In this document: positions 41,471 through 50,073 of the stretch, piece by piece | Layout of the letters: each line of letters starts with the position of its first letter | How positions within the stretch are numbered: the stretch's first letter is position 1 | From: Rathayibacter oskolensis | GTDB taxonomy: Bacteria; Actinomycetota; Actinomycetes; Actinomycetales; Microbacteriaceae | DNA length: 64,000 bases | Assembly (NCBI RefSeq): GCF_900177245.1 | Contig: NZ_FXBM01000001.1 | Coordinates: 62,001 to 126,000 of the forward strand | Direction of reading: 5' to 3' | Notes under the pieces: generated by a model | Seen by the model: only the letters and a program-made list of their open reading frames with translations | Database searches by the model: none | What the model was told of the DNA's origin: nothing | Made by a program: the position numbers and the translations under genes

Positions 41471-42100
41471 ATGGACCGCAGCGAGGTCTGGCAGAGCATC
41501 GACGCCGAGCGGGAGGCGCTGGCCGACCAGCTCGACGGGCTCGACGCCTCCCTCTGGATCACGCCCTCGCTCTGCACGGGCCTCACGGTGCGCGAGGTGC
41601 TCGCGCACCTCACGGCCAGCGGAGCGGTCTCGGGCCCGCGCTGGTTCGCGGGAGTGGTCCGCGCCCGGTTCGACTTCGACCGGCAGCTCGAGGATCGCCT
41701 GCGCGAGCAGCTCGGCGCCACGCCGGAGGAGACGCTGAGCCGGTTCCGGGGCACCATCGGCAGCCGAACGTCGCCCCCGCTGCCCGGGCTGGCGCTCCTG
41801 GGTGAGACGGTCGTGCACGGGGAGGACATCCGTCGCCCGCTCGGCCTCGCCCGCGAGCACCCTCCCGCTGCTCTGGTCGCGCTGCTGCGCTACTACGCCG
41901 GCACCGATCAGGTGGTGCTCGCGAAGAAGCGCGTGCGGGGCCTCCGGCTGGAGGCCGTCGACAGCGGGGTCTCGCTCGGAGTCGGCGAGCCGGTCCGCGG
42001 CCGCACCCTCGCGCTCATCATGGCGATGACCGGACGGGGGGACTACTGCTCCGAGCTGACCGGGCCCGGAGTGCCCGTCCTCGCGTCCCGCGCGGGCTGA
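41471..42100 (+). CDS. Mycothiol-dependent maleylpyruvate isomerase-like (TIGR03083) protein
   Basis: This 209-residue protein has WQSIDAEREALADQLDGLDASLWITPSLCTGLTVREVLAHLTASGAV, the helical-bundle N-terminus of the DinB/MDMPI group with the metal-site HL. Members use mycothiol, which fits an actinobacterium. The C-terminal GEDIRRPLGL and GRTLALIMAMTGR fit the family. The actual substrate is unknown. Confidence 0.78.
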   Translation: MDRSEVWQSIDAEREALADQLDGLDASLWITPSLCTGLTVREVLAHLTASGAVSGPRWFAGVVRARFDFDRQLEDRLREQLGATPEETLSRFRGTIGSRTSPPLPGLALLGETVVHGEDIRRPLGLAREHPPAALVALLRYYAGTDQVVLAKKRVRGLRLEAVDSGVSLGVGEPVRGRTLALIMAMTGRGDYCSELTGPGVPVLASRAG

Positions 42101-42152
42101 GGCGCTCTCGGAGCAGTGTCCCTGGCGATCCGCCACCGCCCCGGCCGCCCGG

Positions 42153-42836
42153 TCACCCGCCCGGGACGATCTCCCGCGTCGGCCGCTGGAACGCGTCGGA
42201 CCAGTACCGGTAGCCGCGGTCGTTGAGGTGGGGCGGGAGGAGGGAGAAGATGTCGAGCCGCCTCCCCGGACCGGTGAACACGGAGGCGAAGTCGGCCCGG
42301 CGGATGCGGCGCTCGTCGGCGACGTCGGCGAGGACGCTCTGATAGGCGTTCCGGCCGGGCTCGAGGGGCAGGTCGCTGATGACCGTGCGGTCGGCGGGGA
42401 GGAGCGCTGTGAAGCGCAGCAGGTCGCGCCGGTAGTCGGGGAGGGGCACCCGGGACTCGAGATCGCTGGGCGTCGCGACGACGATGAGATCCGCCGTGGC
42501 CAGGTCGGCGCGCTGAACCTGGTCGCGCAGGATCTCGTCGGTCGTGGCTCCGGCGGCGGCGAGGTTGGTGACGTGCACGGAACGGCCCGTGCGCTGCTCG
42601 AGGTCGCGCGCGATGCGGCCGACGAGGCTGTTCCGAGGGTCGAGCGCACCCACGCCGACCACGCAGGAGTCGCCGAAGGCGACCATGCGCAGTGCGTCGG
42701 GAGCGGCGGGGCGCGCGGCGAGCTCGCGCCAGTAGCGGGGGTGATCGGCCGCCCGGGCGGCGGTGAGGGCGACACCGGACCCGAGGACGGCGACGACCGA
42801 CGCGGCGGCGATCAGCGACAGCCGGCGGATCGTCAC
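42153..42836 (-). CDS. SGNH/GDSL-family hydrolase, exported
   Basis: This 227-residue protein has a signal peptide (MTIRRLSLIAAASVVAVLGSGVALTAARA) and an SGNH domain. Block I is MVAFGDSCVVGVGALDP (nucleophile Ser), block III gives NLAAAGATTDEIL, and the catalytic Asp/His region is LLPPHLNDRGYRYW. It is a lipase/acylesterase-type enzyme acting outside the membrane. Its GTG overlaps the MarR stop by 4 bases, so it is translated with the regulator. Substrate unknown. Confidence 0.87.
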   Translation of the reverse strand: MTIRRLSLIAAASVVAVLGSGVALTAARAADHPRYWRELAARPAAPDALRMVAFGDSCVVGVGALDPRNSLVGRIARDLEQRTGRSVHVTNLAAAGATTDEILRDQVQRADLATADLIVVATPSDLESRVPLPDYRRDLLRFTALLPADRTVISDLPLEPGRNAYQSVLADVADERRIRRADFASVFTGPGRRLDIFSLLPPHLNDRGYRYWSDAFQRPTREIVPGG

Positions 42837-43288
42837 GAGGGCTCGTGCCGCAGAGGCCGGGCCGACCAGCCGGCGCCCCTGAGTGCGCCTCTCAGCGCCG
42901 CGGCGAGGGAGAGGAGCTGGTCGTCGTCGATGTCGTGCTGCCGAAGGAGGTCCGTCAGGGCGTCATCGAGCAGCGTGCCGGCCTGCTGCTCCCGCGCCGC
43001 TCCGGTCGGAGTCAGCGCGACGGTGTTCCGGCGGCGGTGGGCGAGGTCGGCGGCGACCGTCACGTAGCCGGCCTCGGAGAGGGTGACCAGCATCCGACTC
43101 ACGGCGGCGTCGCTGTGGCCGATGTGCTCGGCGAGCTCGTGCTGATGGGTGCGCCCGAGTCTCGCCACGGCGGACAGTACGTAGTACTGCCGATACGACA
43201 GGCCGGTCTCGCGCTTCAGGATGGCGGCGGCGGAGCGGTCCAGCAGTCCGACGACCTCGTGCAGCACTCCGGCCAGTGACTCTTGCAT
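42833..43288 (-). CDS. MarR-family transcriptional regulator
   Basis: This 151-residue winged-helix protein has GLSYRQYYVLSAVARLGRTHQHELAEHIGHSDAAVSRMLVTLSEAGYVTVAADLAHRRRNTVALTPTG in the centre, the MarR fold with the typical DxRRxxxLT wing (AHRRRNTVALT). ATG 43288 is used; an upstream TTG is less likely. A palindrome GTCAA-N3-TTGAC overlaps its start. It is followed by the SGNH hydrolase in the same transcript and is divergent from a small membrane protein. Confidence 0.9.
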   Translation of the reverse strand: MQESLAGVLHEVVGLLDRSAAAILKRETGLSYRQYYVLSAVARLGRTHQHELAEHIGHSDAAVSRMLVTLSEAGYVTVAADLAHRRRNTVALTPTGAAREQQAGTLLDDALTDLLRQHDIDDDQLLSLAAALRGALRGAGWSARPLRHEPS

Positions 43289-43289
43289 A

Positions 43290-43302
43290 GTCAAATATTG
43301 AC
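43290..43302. promoter_or_regulatory. Palindrome at the MarR start, candidate autoregulatory operator
   Basis: GTCAA (43290-43294) and TTGAC (43298-43302) are perfect reverse complements around ATA, in an unusually AT-rich local patch. It lies 1 base upstream of the MarR ATG and about 46 bases before the divergent membrane gene. MarR proteins usually bind such sites in their own promoter. Confidence 0.5.
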
Positions 43303-43348
43303 GTGTTTACTGAGCCGTGGCAAGCCCGCCGCGACCGAAGGGGTCCCG

Positions 43349-43858
43349 ATGTACGCCACCGCGATCGCGATTCACGCCACGGCAGGAACAGCCGGCTTCG
43401 TCCTCGGCCTGCTCCTCGCGTGCCGGCCCGGTCTCGCGGGCCGGCGCCGACCGGTCGTCCGGGTCTACGTCGGGCTCATCGTGGTGCTCGTCGCGGGCCT
43501 CGCCGCCGCCGTCATCGCCGACTGGTCCGGGATGGAGGCCTCGCGACGTCTCGTCGATGTCGGCCTGATCCTCCTCGGTCTGTACACCCTGCACCGGGCG
43601 GTGCGTGCGCTGCGGGTCTCGAGGGCGGCGGGCGGCGAGTGGCGCCCGGCGTTCGTCGATCACGTCGGGTTCACCCTGATCTCGCTGTTCGACGGCTTCG
43701 TCATCGTCGCCGCTCTCAACCTGGGCGCCCCGACCCCGCTCGTTCTGCTCATCGCCGCGCTCGGGGTCGTCGGCGGTATCGCCGGTGTCCACCGCCTCCG
43801 TGTCCGAGCGGAGACGGAGGCCGGGGCTCGACGCGCCTCCGATCCCGATCGGGTCTGA
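43349..43858 (+). CDS. Hypothetical membrane protein, about four helices
   Basis: This 169-residue protein has hydrophobic segments at about 3-25, 37-58, 65-85 and 115-145 (IAIHATAGTAGFVLGLLLA, VYVGLIVVLVAGLAAAVIA, FDGFVIVAALNLGAPTPLVLLIAALGVVGG). It resembles small DUF2306-like or DoxX-sized integral proteins, but I cannot name the family. It is divergent from MarR and may be its target. Confidence 0.7.
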   Translation: MYATAIAIHATAGTAGFVLGLLLACRPGLAGRRRPVVRVYVGLIVVLVAGLAAAVIADWSGMEASRRLVDVGLILLGLYTLHRAVRALRVSRAAGGEWRPAFVDHVGFTLISLFDGFVIVAALNLGAPTPLVLLIAALGVVGGIAGVHRLRVRAETEAGARRASDPDRV

Positions 43859-43909
43859 GCGAAGGCGCGGTGCAGGGTCCCGGTCAGGACGGACGCGTCG
43901 CCTCACCGG

Positions 43910-44806
43910 TCACTCCGGACGCGTGCTCCCCCCACTGCTCCGCGACAGGCCCAGGTCGGTCAGCCAGTCCTCCACCGCGTCGACGACGAGGCCCGGCTGC
44001 CGACGCGCCCAGAGGAAGTGGTCGGTCGAACCGGCACGGACGCTGATCGACTCGGCCGTCGGGGGCAGGCGCGCGGCGAGATGGGCGACGGCGCCGGCGG
44101 GGACCAGCGGATCGCCCTCGACGGCGACGAGGAGAGCCGGCGGGCGAAGGAAGGCGAGGGCTGTCTCGTAGTCGGTGTCGTCGCCGTGCAGGCGGTAGCG
44201 GCCGTGGCGGGCCTCGAACGCCCAGTCGCGCATGAGGGCGCGCGGTTGCCTGCCGGCGAAGCCGAGGCGGTGCCCCGGCCAGTAGCCGAGCACGGCCGCC
44301 GTCGCCCGGACGATCGCGATCTGGAGGCCGCGCTGGACCCGCCGGCGCGGAGACCTCCGGCGCGGAGACCTCCGACCCGGAGACCGTCGACCCGGAGCGG
44401 AGTCGCGCGGCACCGAGCTGGTGCCGGCCGCGAGGGTGACGACGCCGTCGGGGGAGATCGCCCCCGAGGCCGCCGCGAGGAGCGCGACCTGACCGCCGAG
44501 GCTGTGGCCGACCACGACCACCGGCCCCTCGGAGCCGACCAGCTCGAGCACAGCGGGCAGGTCGTGCCGGACGAGGTGCCGGTAGCCGAACGGCGCGCGC
44601 CTCAGATCGCGCGGCGTCGAGGACGGCATGCCGCGCATCTCGACGGCGACGATGCGGCGCCCGCGGTCGGCCCAGTGCGTCAGCAGCGGGTCGTAGAAGG
44701 CGAGGGGCACCCCGAGCGCCGGGAGGAACACGAGGGTCGCGCCCTCGCTCGGGACGCCGTACTCGACGGTGACGGGTCGCGGCTGGGGCGTCGGTTCGGC
44801 GGTCAC
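43910..44806 (-). CDS. Alpha/beta hydrolase with an RRSP repeat insertion
   Basis: This 298-residue protein has catalytic Ser in GHSLGG, the acid in VAVEGDPLVPAG and His in STDHFLW, giving the full triad. Residues ~140-157 contain GRRSPGRRSPRRRSPRRR, coded by a 15-base tandem repeat and located just after the core strand LAAGTSSV, in the lid region. GTG 44806 overlaps the Lrp stop by 4 bases. The substrate is unknown. Confidence 0.85.
   Translation of the reverse strand: MTAEPTPQPRPVTVEYGVPSEGATLVFLPALGVPLAFYDPLLTHWADRGRRIVAVEMRGMPSSTPRDLRRAPFGYRHLVRHDLPAVLELVGSEGPVVVVGHSLGGQVALLAAASGAISPDGVVTLAAGTSSVPRDSAPGRRSPGRRSPRRRSPRRRVQRGLQIAIVRATAAVLGYWPGHRLGFAGRQPRALMRDWAFEARHGRYRLHGDDTDYETALAFLRPPALLVAVEGDPLVPAGAVAHLAARLPPTAESISVRAGSTDHFLWARRQPGLVVDAVEDWLTDLGLSRSSGGSTRPE
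44342..44401 (-). repeat. 15-base tandem repeat coding RRSP units in the hydrolase
   Basis: The first two units CCGGCGCGGAGACCT (44342-44356, 44357-44371) are identical. Two diverged units follow (CCGACCCGGAGACCG, then TCGACCCGGAGCGGA). All keep the reading frame and give basic RRSP/RR blocks. The repeat is likely to vary between strains. Confidence 0.85.
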
Positions 44807-45327
44807 CGGCCGCTCCCGCGCCGCGGCCGCGCGCTCCGGTCGGACAGCGGCAGCACGACGTGCTCCCGGAGGTGCTGGTAGACCACCGAGGTGCGGACGT
44901 CGGCGACCTCGCGGCGCTGGGTCAGTTCGTCGATGACGAAGGCGTAGAGGTCGTCGTTGTCGCGGACGGCGACGTGGATGATGAAGTCCTCGTTGCCGGC
45001 GGTGACGAACACGCCGACGGTCTCGTCGAGGCCGCTCACCCAGTCGCGGAACGCCTCGATGACCTCCCGCGACGGGGGCCGGATCCGCACGGCGATGAGG
45101 GCCTGGACCCCGCGGCCGATCGACGCCAGATCGACCGCGAGGGTCGCCTGCTCGATGACGCCGCGGTTCCGGAGGCTCCGCGTCCGATCGAGCGCGGTCG
45201 TCGGCGAGACGTGGACCGCCGTCGCGAGGTCGCGGTTCGTCGTCCGTGCATCCGACTGGAGAACGCGCAGGATCCGGACGTCGAGCTCGTCGAGCACCGC
45301 CTCTCGGGGTTTCCGCTGGTCATTCAT
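44803..45327 (-). CDS. Lrp/AsnC-family transcriptional regulator
   Basis: This 174-residue protein has an N-terminal HTH (LDELDVRILRVLQSDARTTNRDLATAVHVSPTTALDRTRSLRNRGVIEQATLAVD) and the RAM ligand domain (VQALIAVRIRPPS, WVSGLDETVGVFVTAGNEDFIIHVAVRDNDDLYAFVIDEL, VYQHLREHVVLPL). It senses an amino acid or related ligand. It is upstream of and overlaps the alpha/beta hydrolase, and is divergent from the DUF2000 gene. ATG 45327. Confidence 0.9.
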   Translation of the reverse strand: MNDQRKPREAVLDELDVRILRVLQSDARTTNRDLATAVHVSPTTALDRTRSLRNRGVIEQATLAVDLASIGRGVQALIAVRIRPPSREVIEAFRDWVSGLDETVGVFVTAGNEDFIIHVAVRDNDDLYAFVIDELTQRREVADVRTSVVYQHLREHVVLPLSDRSARPRRGSGR

Positions 45328-45406
45328 ACGGTGATCTTCTCGCGCATGAGTCGCCGTGCCTAGTCTCGTCCCATCCCACCGGAGGAACGACGACTCGAGG
45401 ATCCCC

Positions 45407-45886
45407 ATGACCGACACTCCCCCCACCCGCGTCGGGTTCAGTCCCGACGAGATCGACACCTCCGCCCCGACCCGCTCCGCGCGGCTCAAGTGGGTCGTCG
45501 TCGTCGACGAGGCGCTGCCTCCGGGTCGCGCCGTCAACGCCGCGGTCTGCGTCAGTGCGGCGACGGCCGCCGGGGTCGACGGGCTGCTCGGCCCCTCGGT
45601 CCGCGACGCAGCGGGCTCCCCGCATCCGGGGCTGCCCTGGGCCGGATGCACGGTGCTCGCCGCCGACGCGGCGACCCTCCGCACGATCCGCGAGAGGGCG
45701 GAGGCGCACGAGGGCACCTTCGTCGCCGACATGCCCGCCGCGGCGCAGGCGACCCGCGTCTACGACGAGTACCTCGACGCCGTCTCGACGAGCACCCCTG
45801 ACGAGGTCGACTACCTCGCGGTCAGCCTCGTCGGCCCGAAGAACCGCATCGACAAGATCGTCGGCCGGCTGCGGCTGCTGGCGTGA
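45407..45886 (+). CDS. DUF2000 family protein
   Basis: This 159-residue protein has RLKWVVVVDEALPPGRAVNAAVCVSAATAAGVDGLLGPSVRDAAGSPHPGLPWAGCTVLAADAATLRTIRERAEAHEGTFVADMPAAAQATRVYDEYLDAVSTSTPDEVDYLAVSLVGPKNRIDKIVGRLRLL in outline. This is the compact DUF2000 (peptidyl-tRNA-hydrolase-like fold) pattern. Function unknown. The divergent Lrp gene may control it. Confidence 0.85.
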   Translation: MTDTPPTRVGFSPDEIDTSAPTRSARLKWVVVVDEALPPGRAVNAAVCVSAATAAGVDGLLGPSVRDAAGSPHPGLPWAGCTVLAADAATLRTIRERAEAHEGTFVADMPAAAQATRVYDEYLDAVSTSTPDEVDYLAVSLVGPKNRIDKIVGRLRLLA

Positions 45887-45952
45887 CGCCTGCCGTGCCG
45901 AGGCGGTGACCGCGAGGCGTGAAGAAACCGATTTTCGTGATTCGGACGTCTC

Positions 45953-45967
45953 TGAAAACTTTGTTCA
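45953..45967. promoter_or_regulatory. Candidate RpiR operator
   Basis: TGAAAACTTTGTTCA has TGAA/TTCA ends and five of seven inner positions symmetric. This resembles the TGAAA-N-TTTCA sites of MurR/RpiR proteins. It lies in an AT-rich island 54 bases before the regulator ATG. A further ATTTTC (45931-45936) stands upstream. Confidence 0.45.
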
Positions 45968-46020
45968 CCGTTCACCTGGCCGGCCTCTGAGCGTCACGAG
46001 GCGGGTCTAGCGTCGGACGC

Positions 46021-46878
46021 ATGACGATCACGGACCGCGCGACAGGCATCACGGAGCACATCCGTGCGACGCTGCCGACCCTCTCACCCGCTGAACGGCG
46101 AGTGGCGACCGAACTGCTGCGCGACCCGCAGGCCGTCATCCACCAGTCCGTCACCGAGCTGGCGCTGCGCGCGGAGACGTCGGCGGCCACCGTCGTCCGG
46201 CTCTGCACGAGCGTCGGTCTGCGCGGGTTCCAGGACCTCAAGATCACTCTGGCCCGCGAGACCATCCCCACCGATCAGCGCGTGCTCGGCGCGATCCTCC
46301 CCGACGACGACGACCGCGACATCGTCCGCAAGGTGCTCGGCGGCTCCATCGCCGCGCTCGAGCAGGCCGTCTCCTCCGTCGACACGGGCGCGGTCACGCG
46401 CATCGCCGACACCATCCTCGGCGCCCGCCGTGTCCACTTCGGCGCGGTCGGCACCTCCGCCCCCCTCGCCTCCGATGCCGCCTACCGACTCACCACCATC
46501 GGGATCGACGCCACCTTCCACCCGGACGTGCACGCCCAGCACGTCGGCGCGAGGATGCTCGGCCCCGAGGACGTGTTCTTCGCGATCAGCCACACCGGCT
46601 CGACCTTCGAGACCCTCGCCACCGCCAAGGCGGCCCGGGCCGCCGGTGCGACGATCGTGGCGCTCACCAGCTTCGCCAGTTCGCCCCTGCTGGACGTCGT
46701 CGACCACGCCGTGATCGCCGGGAGCCCGGAGGTCGCGTACCGGGTCGAGGCGATGGCCAGCCGGATCGTGCACCTCGCCCTCTTCGACGCGATCTTCGTG
46801 CTGCTCACCCTGCGCAGCCCCGACAGCGCCGACTACCAGAACCTCACCGCCGACGTGCTCATCGAGCACCGCATCTAG
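46021..46878 (+). CDS. MurR/RpiR-family regulator with SIS domain
   Basis: This 285-residue protein has an N-terminal HTH (LSPAERRVATELLRDPQAVIHQSVTELALRAETSAATVVRLCTSVGLRGFQDLKITLAR in outline) and a C-terminal SIS domain (HFGAVGTSAPLASDAAYRLTTIG, FFAISHTGSTFETLATAKAARAAGATIVALTS). SIS domains bind phosphosugars. It is the first gene of a same-strand run ending at 53948. It presumably senses the phosphosugar handled by that operon. Confidence 0.9.
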   Translation: MTITDRATGITEHIRATLPTLSPAERRVATELLRDPQAVIHQSVTELALRAETSAATVVRLCTSVGLRGFQDLKITLARETIPTDQRVLGAILPDDDDRDIVRKVLGGSIAALEQAVSSVDTGAVTRIADTILGARRVHFGAVGTSAPLASDAAYRLTTIGIDATFHPDVHAQHVGARMLGPEDVFFAISHTGSTFETLATAKAARAAGATIVALTSFASSPLLDVVDHAVIAGSPEVAYRVEAMASRIVHLALFDAIFVLLTLRSPDSADYQNLTADVLIEHRI

Positions 46879-46978
46879 GCCACACCCCCCCCGGAACGCT
46901 CCCACTCGACGGACCCCGCCCGTCGATGCCTCCAGCGCGCCCGGAGCCCAGCCCTCACCCCTAGCGAAGGACACCCCT

Positions 46979-49153
46979 GTGCACGGACACATCACCGACG
47001 GCGACACCGGCGCCCCGCGCTCCGGAGTCGTCGTCACCAACGGCGTCGACGTCACCGCGACCGACGCCGACGGCCGCTACGACCTGCCCGACCGCGGCGA
47101 CTTCGTCGTCATCACCCGCCCCTCGGGCACGACGGCCGCCACCTGGTGGCGCCGCCGCGCCGAGCTCGACGGCACCGGGCGAGCCGACTTCGCGCTCACC
47201 GCCGTCGATCAGCCGCTGCCCTACCGCTTCGTCCACCTCACCGACACCCACATGACGGTCCCGGAGGGAGTCGACCCCGACGCCGACGCCCACCGCGACA
47301 ACTTCCTCCTCTACCGCGAGGGCAGCCTCCCCGCCCAGATCGACGAGTTCCTCGCCGAGCTCGACCGGCACGCACCGGACGTGCAGAGCATCATGATCAC
47401 GGGAGACCTCGTCGACCACGGCCTGCCGGCGCAGTACCGCGCCTACCTCGAGGTCATGGCGACGAGCCCGGTGCCGGTGCACCTCATCCCGGGCAACCAC
47501 GACCACATGAACGGCGGCCACGACACCGTCGTGAGCCGGAACAACTACCTCACCAACGCCGGCACCGTCGAGAACTACGAGCGCTTCGTCGGACCCCGCT
47601 GGTACAGCTTCGACGTCGCCGGACTGCACGTGGTCGCCATGGACTGGCACAGCCACGAGCTCGGCCTGGACCACGAGCAGCAGAACGCGTGGGTCGCGAA
47701 CGACCTCGCCGCGCTCACCCCGGGCGCCCCCTGGATCCTGCTCTTCCACGACCAGCCGGGGAGCTCGCTCGTCGACCACCTGCCCTGGCAGCCGATCGCC
47801 TCGTTCTCGGGCCACTGGCACACCTCGCGCGTCGTCGACGTCGAGGGCACGATGCACGTCAACTCGCCCACCACCTTCTTCGCCAGCCTCGACTACAGCC
47901 CCCCGGCCTACCGCATCGTCACCTGGGACGGCACGGGCATCGCCCTCGAGACCCGCACCCTGACGGCCGAGAGCGAGCCGAGCGTCCGCACGGCCACCTT
48001 CGCCGCCTCCCGCGCCGAGCCCGCCTCGGGGGAGGTGCTCTGGCGCTCGCAGCTCACCGGAGCAGCGCACCGGCAGTCCGCGAGCATCGACGGCACCCTC
48101 GTCCTCGCCGGCTCCCAGATCGAGGACCGCGCGGCGGGCACCGTGGAGGCGTTCGACCTCGCCTCGGGCGAGCGGGTCTGGAGCGCCGCCACCTCCTCGG
48201 CCGTGAAGACGACTCCGCTCGCCGCCGGCGACCTCGTGATCGCCGCCGAGGTCAGCGGAGACGTGACCGCCCACCACCGCGAGACCGGCGACCTCGTCTG
48301 GCGCACGCCGTCGAGCGATCCGCTCCGCCGGTTCGCGTGGGGCGGGCTCGCTCTCGCCGACGGCCGCGTCTTCGTCGGCGACCAGGCCGACCTGCGCTGC
48401 CTCGACGCCGCCACCGGAGCCGTGATCTGGCGCCGCACGGACCTCTCGCCGCACCACAACCTCGTGAACCACGCGGCCCCGCTGATCGTCGGCGACCTGC
48501 TCGTGATGGGCTTCTGGCCCACGCCGCAGCACCCCGTCGGCCTCGACGCTCGCACCGGCGAGAGCGTCTGGGCGACCGAGGAGCCCGACACCGCTCAGGC
48601 GTTCAAGACCTTCAAGCGCCTGCTGATCATGGGCACCGCAGCGTTCGACCCGGCGACCGACGCCGCCTACCTCCCCGCCTTCGGAGGCACCACCCGCGTC
48701 GATGGCGCCACCGGCGCCGTGCGGTGGATCGCCGAGCACCCCGGCGGGTTCAGCCCCTCGACTCCGCTCGTCACCGAGCGCGGCATCGTCGCGACGGCGG
48801 CGGGCCAGGGGATCCGGATGCTCGACAGCGAGACCGGAGCGACGATCTGGGACCTCGACATCGCCGGGGACGCTCCGTTCCCGATGGCGTCGTACACCAA
48901 GATCCCGCACCCGGTCCTGGCCGCTCCGACGCTGGTGGACGGCGAGCTGCTGCTGCCGGGCCTCGACGGAGTGATCCGCCGCGTCGATTTCGACGGCCGG
49001 CAGATCGGCGAGAGCGCACTCGGTGTGCCGCTCGCCTCGAGCCTGACCGACGCCGGCGGTGCGCTCGTGGCGGTCGGGGTCGACGGCGGCGTGCTGGCGT
49101 TGGAGCGCACCGTCGCCGGTGCCCGCGTGCTCGCGCAGGAGTCGGTCTCGTGA
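46979..49153 (+). CDS. Cytoplasmic metallophosphoesterase fused to a PQQ-type beta-propeller
   Basis: This 724-residue protein has three parts. Residues 1-78 form an immunoglobulin/transthyretin-like lead domain (MetallophosN type: GHITDGDTGAPRSGVVVTNGVDVTATDADGRYDL). Residues 83-330 form a calcineurin-like phosphoesterase with Asp89/His91 (DTH), Asp143 (GDLVDH), Asn173-His174 (GNHDH), His257 and His279/His281 (GHWH), so both metals should bind. Residues ~345-715 form a PQQ/WD-type beta-propeller with repeated GxVxWR/ATGxxxW strands. No signal peptide is present, which is unusual for the propeller and lead domains. GTG 46979 start; its stop overlaps the first permease. Substrate is probably a phosphoester imported by the neighbouring ABC system. 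Confidence 0.88.
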   Translation: MHGHITDGDTGAPRSGVVVTNGVDVTATDADGRYDLPDRGDFVVITRPSGTTAATWWRRRAELDGTGRADFALTAVDQPLPYRFVHLTDTHMTVPEGVDPDADAHRDNFLLYREGSLPAQIDEFLAELDRHAPDVQSIMITGDLVDHGLPAQYRAYLEVMATSPVPVHLIPGNHDHMNGGHDTVVSRNNYLTNAGTVENYERFVGPRWYSFDVAGLHVVAMDWHSHELGLDHEQQNAWVANDLAALTPGAPWILLFHDQPGSSLVDHLPWQPIASFSGHWHTSRVVDVEGTMHVNSPTTFFASLDYSPPAYRIVTWDGTGIALETRTLTAESEPSVRTATFAASRAEPASGEVLWRSQLTGAAHRQSASIDGTLVLAGSQIEDRAAGTVEAFDLASGERVWSAATSSAVKTTPLAAGDLVIAAEVSGDVTAHHRETGDLVWRTPSSDPLRRFAWGGLALADGRVFVGDQADLRCLDAATGAVIWRRTDLSPHHNLVNHAAPLIVGDLLVMGFWPTPQHPVGLDARTGESVWATEEPDTAQAFKTFKRLLIMGTAAFDPATDAAYLPAFGGTTRVDGATGAVRWIAEHPGGFSPSTPLVTERGIVATAAGQGIRMLDSETGATIWDLDIAGDAPFPMASYTKIPHPVLAAPTLVDGELLLPGLDGVIRRVDFDGRQIGESALGVPLASSLTDAGGALVAVGVDGGVLALERTVAGARVLAQESVS

Positions 49154-50073
49154 CCGCCCTCCTCGAGCGTCCCGAGACCGACGCCCCGGAGGTTCCCGAC
49201 CGGCCCCGTCGCGGTCGCTCGCGCCTCGCACCGATCCTCTTCGTCGCGCCGGCGGTGATCGGCATCACCCTGTTCGTGGTCGTCCCGGCCGTGCTGTCGC
49301 TCGTGGCGAGCTTCTTCTCCGTCCCGCTCGCCGGTGGCGAGTGGAGCTTCGTCGGTCTCGCCAACTTCGAACGGATCCTCTCCGATCCCGCCGTGCTGCA
49401 GTCGATCGGCAACACCCTCCTCTACTCGCTGATCACGATCGTGCCGAGCCTCGCGATCGGCCTCGCGCTCGCGCTCCTGGCCGACAGCGTCACCACCGGT
49501 CGCGCGCTCGTGCGCACGCTGCTGTTCCTCCCGATGACCGCCAACCTGGTCGCGATGGCCGTCGTGTTCCGGTGGGTGTTCGCCTTCCAGGGCGGATTCG
49601 TGAACCAGCTGCTCGGTTTCGTCGGCATCGGCGCCGTGAACTGGCTCGGCGACACGTCGACCTCGCTGGTGACCGTGGCGCTCGTGGGCGTCTGGCGCGG
49701 CGCCTCCTTCGCGATGATGATCTTCTTCGCGGGCCTGGCCACCGTGCCGGGCACGATCCACGAGGCGACGAGGGCCGAGGGCATCCGCGGCTGGACGAAG
49801 CTCACGCGGATCACCCTGCCGATCATGAAGCCGACGGTGGTGTTCGCCGCGGTGATCACGATCCTCGGCTCCGTGCAGGCGTTCGACACGATCAACGTGA
49901 TGACGCAGGGCGGCCCCCAGGGCTCCTCCGAGACCGTCCTCACGATGATCTGGAAGCTCGGCTTCTCGTACTTCGACCTCGGCGCGGCGTCGGCGCTCTC
50001 GCTGCTGCTGCTCGTGGTGCTGATCGGCGTCGGGGTCCTGCAGCGCAAGGTCCTGGCCGGAGGCTCGCGATGA
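49150..50073 (+). CDS. Sugar-type ABC permease (UgpA/MalF-like)
   Basis: This 307-residue protein has about six membrane segments and the permease loop EATRAEGIRGWTKLTRITLPIMKPTVVFAAVITILGSVQAFDTINVMTQGGPQGSSETVL, close to the UgpA style. GTG 49150 overlaps the phosphoesterase stop by 4 bases and the next permease by 4 bases, so the two functions are translationally coupled. Glycerol-3-phosphate, its diesters or other CUT1 substrates are possible ligands. Confidence 0.93.
   Translation: MTALLERPETDAPEVPDRPRRGRSRLAPILFVAPAVIGITLFVVVPAVLSLVASFFSVPLAGGEWSFVGLANFERILSDPAVLQSIGNTLLYSLITIVPSLAIGLALALLADSVTTGRALVRTLLFLPMTANLVAMAVVFRWVFAFQGGFVNQLLGFVGIGAVNWLGDTSTSLVTVALVGVWRGASFAMMIFFAGLATVPGTIHEATRAEGIRGWTKLTRITLPIMKPTVVFAAVITILGSVQAFDTINVMTQGGPQGSSETVLTMIWKLGFSYFDLGAASALSLLLLVVLIGVGVLQRKVLAGGSR

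Noticed and set aside
46961-49231. Minus-strand open frame of 756 codons opposite the phosphoesterase gene
   Set aside because: Product is Gly/Ala/Arg/Val-rich without a fold; the plus strand gene has two-metal and propeller motifs.
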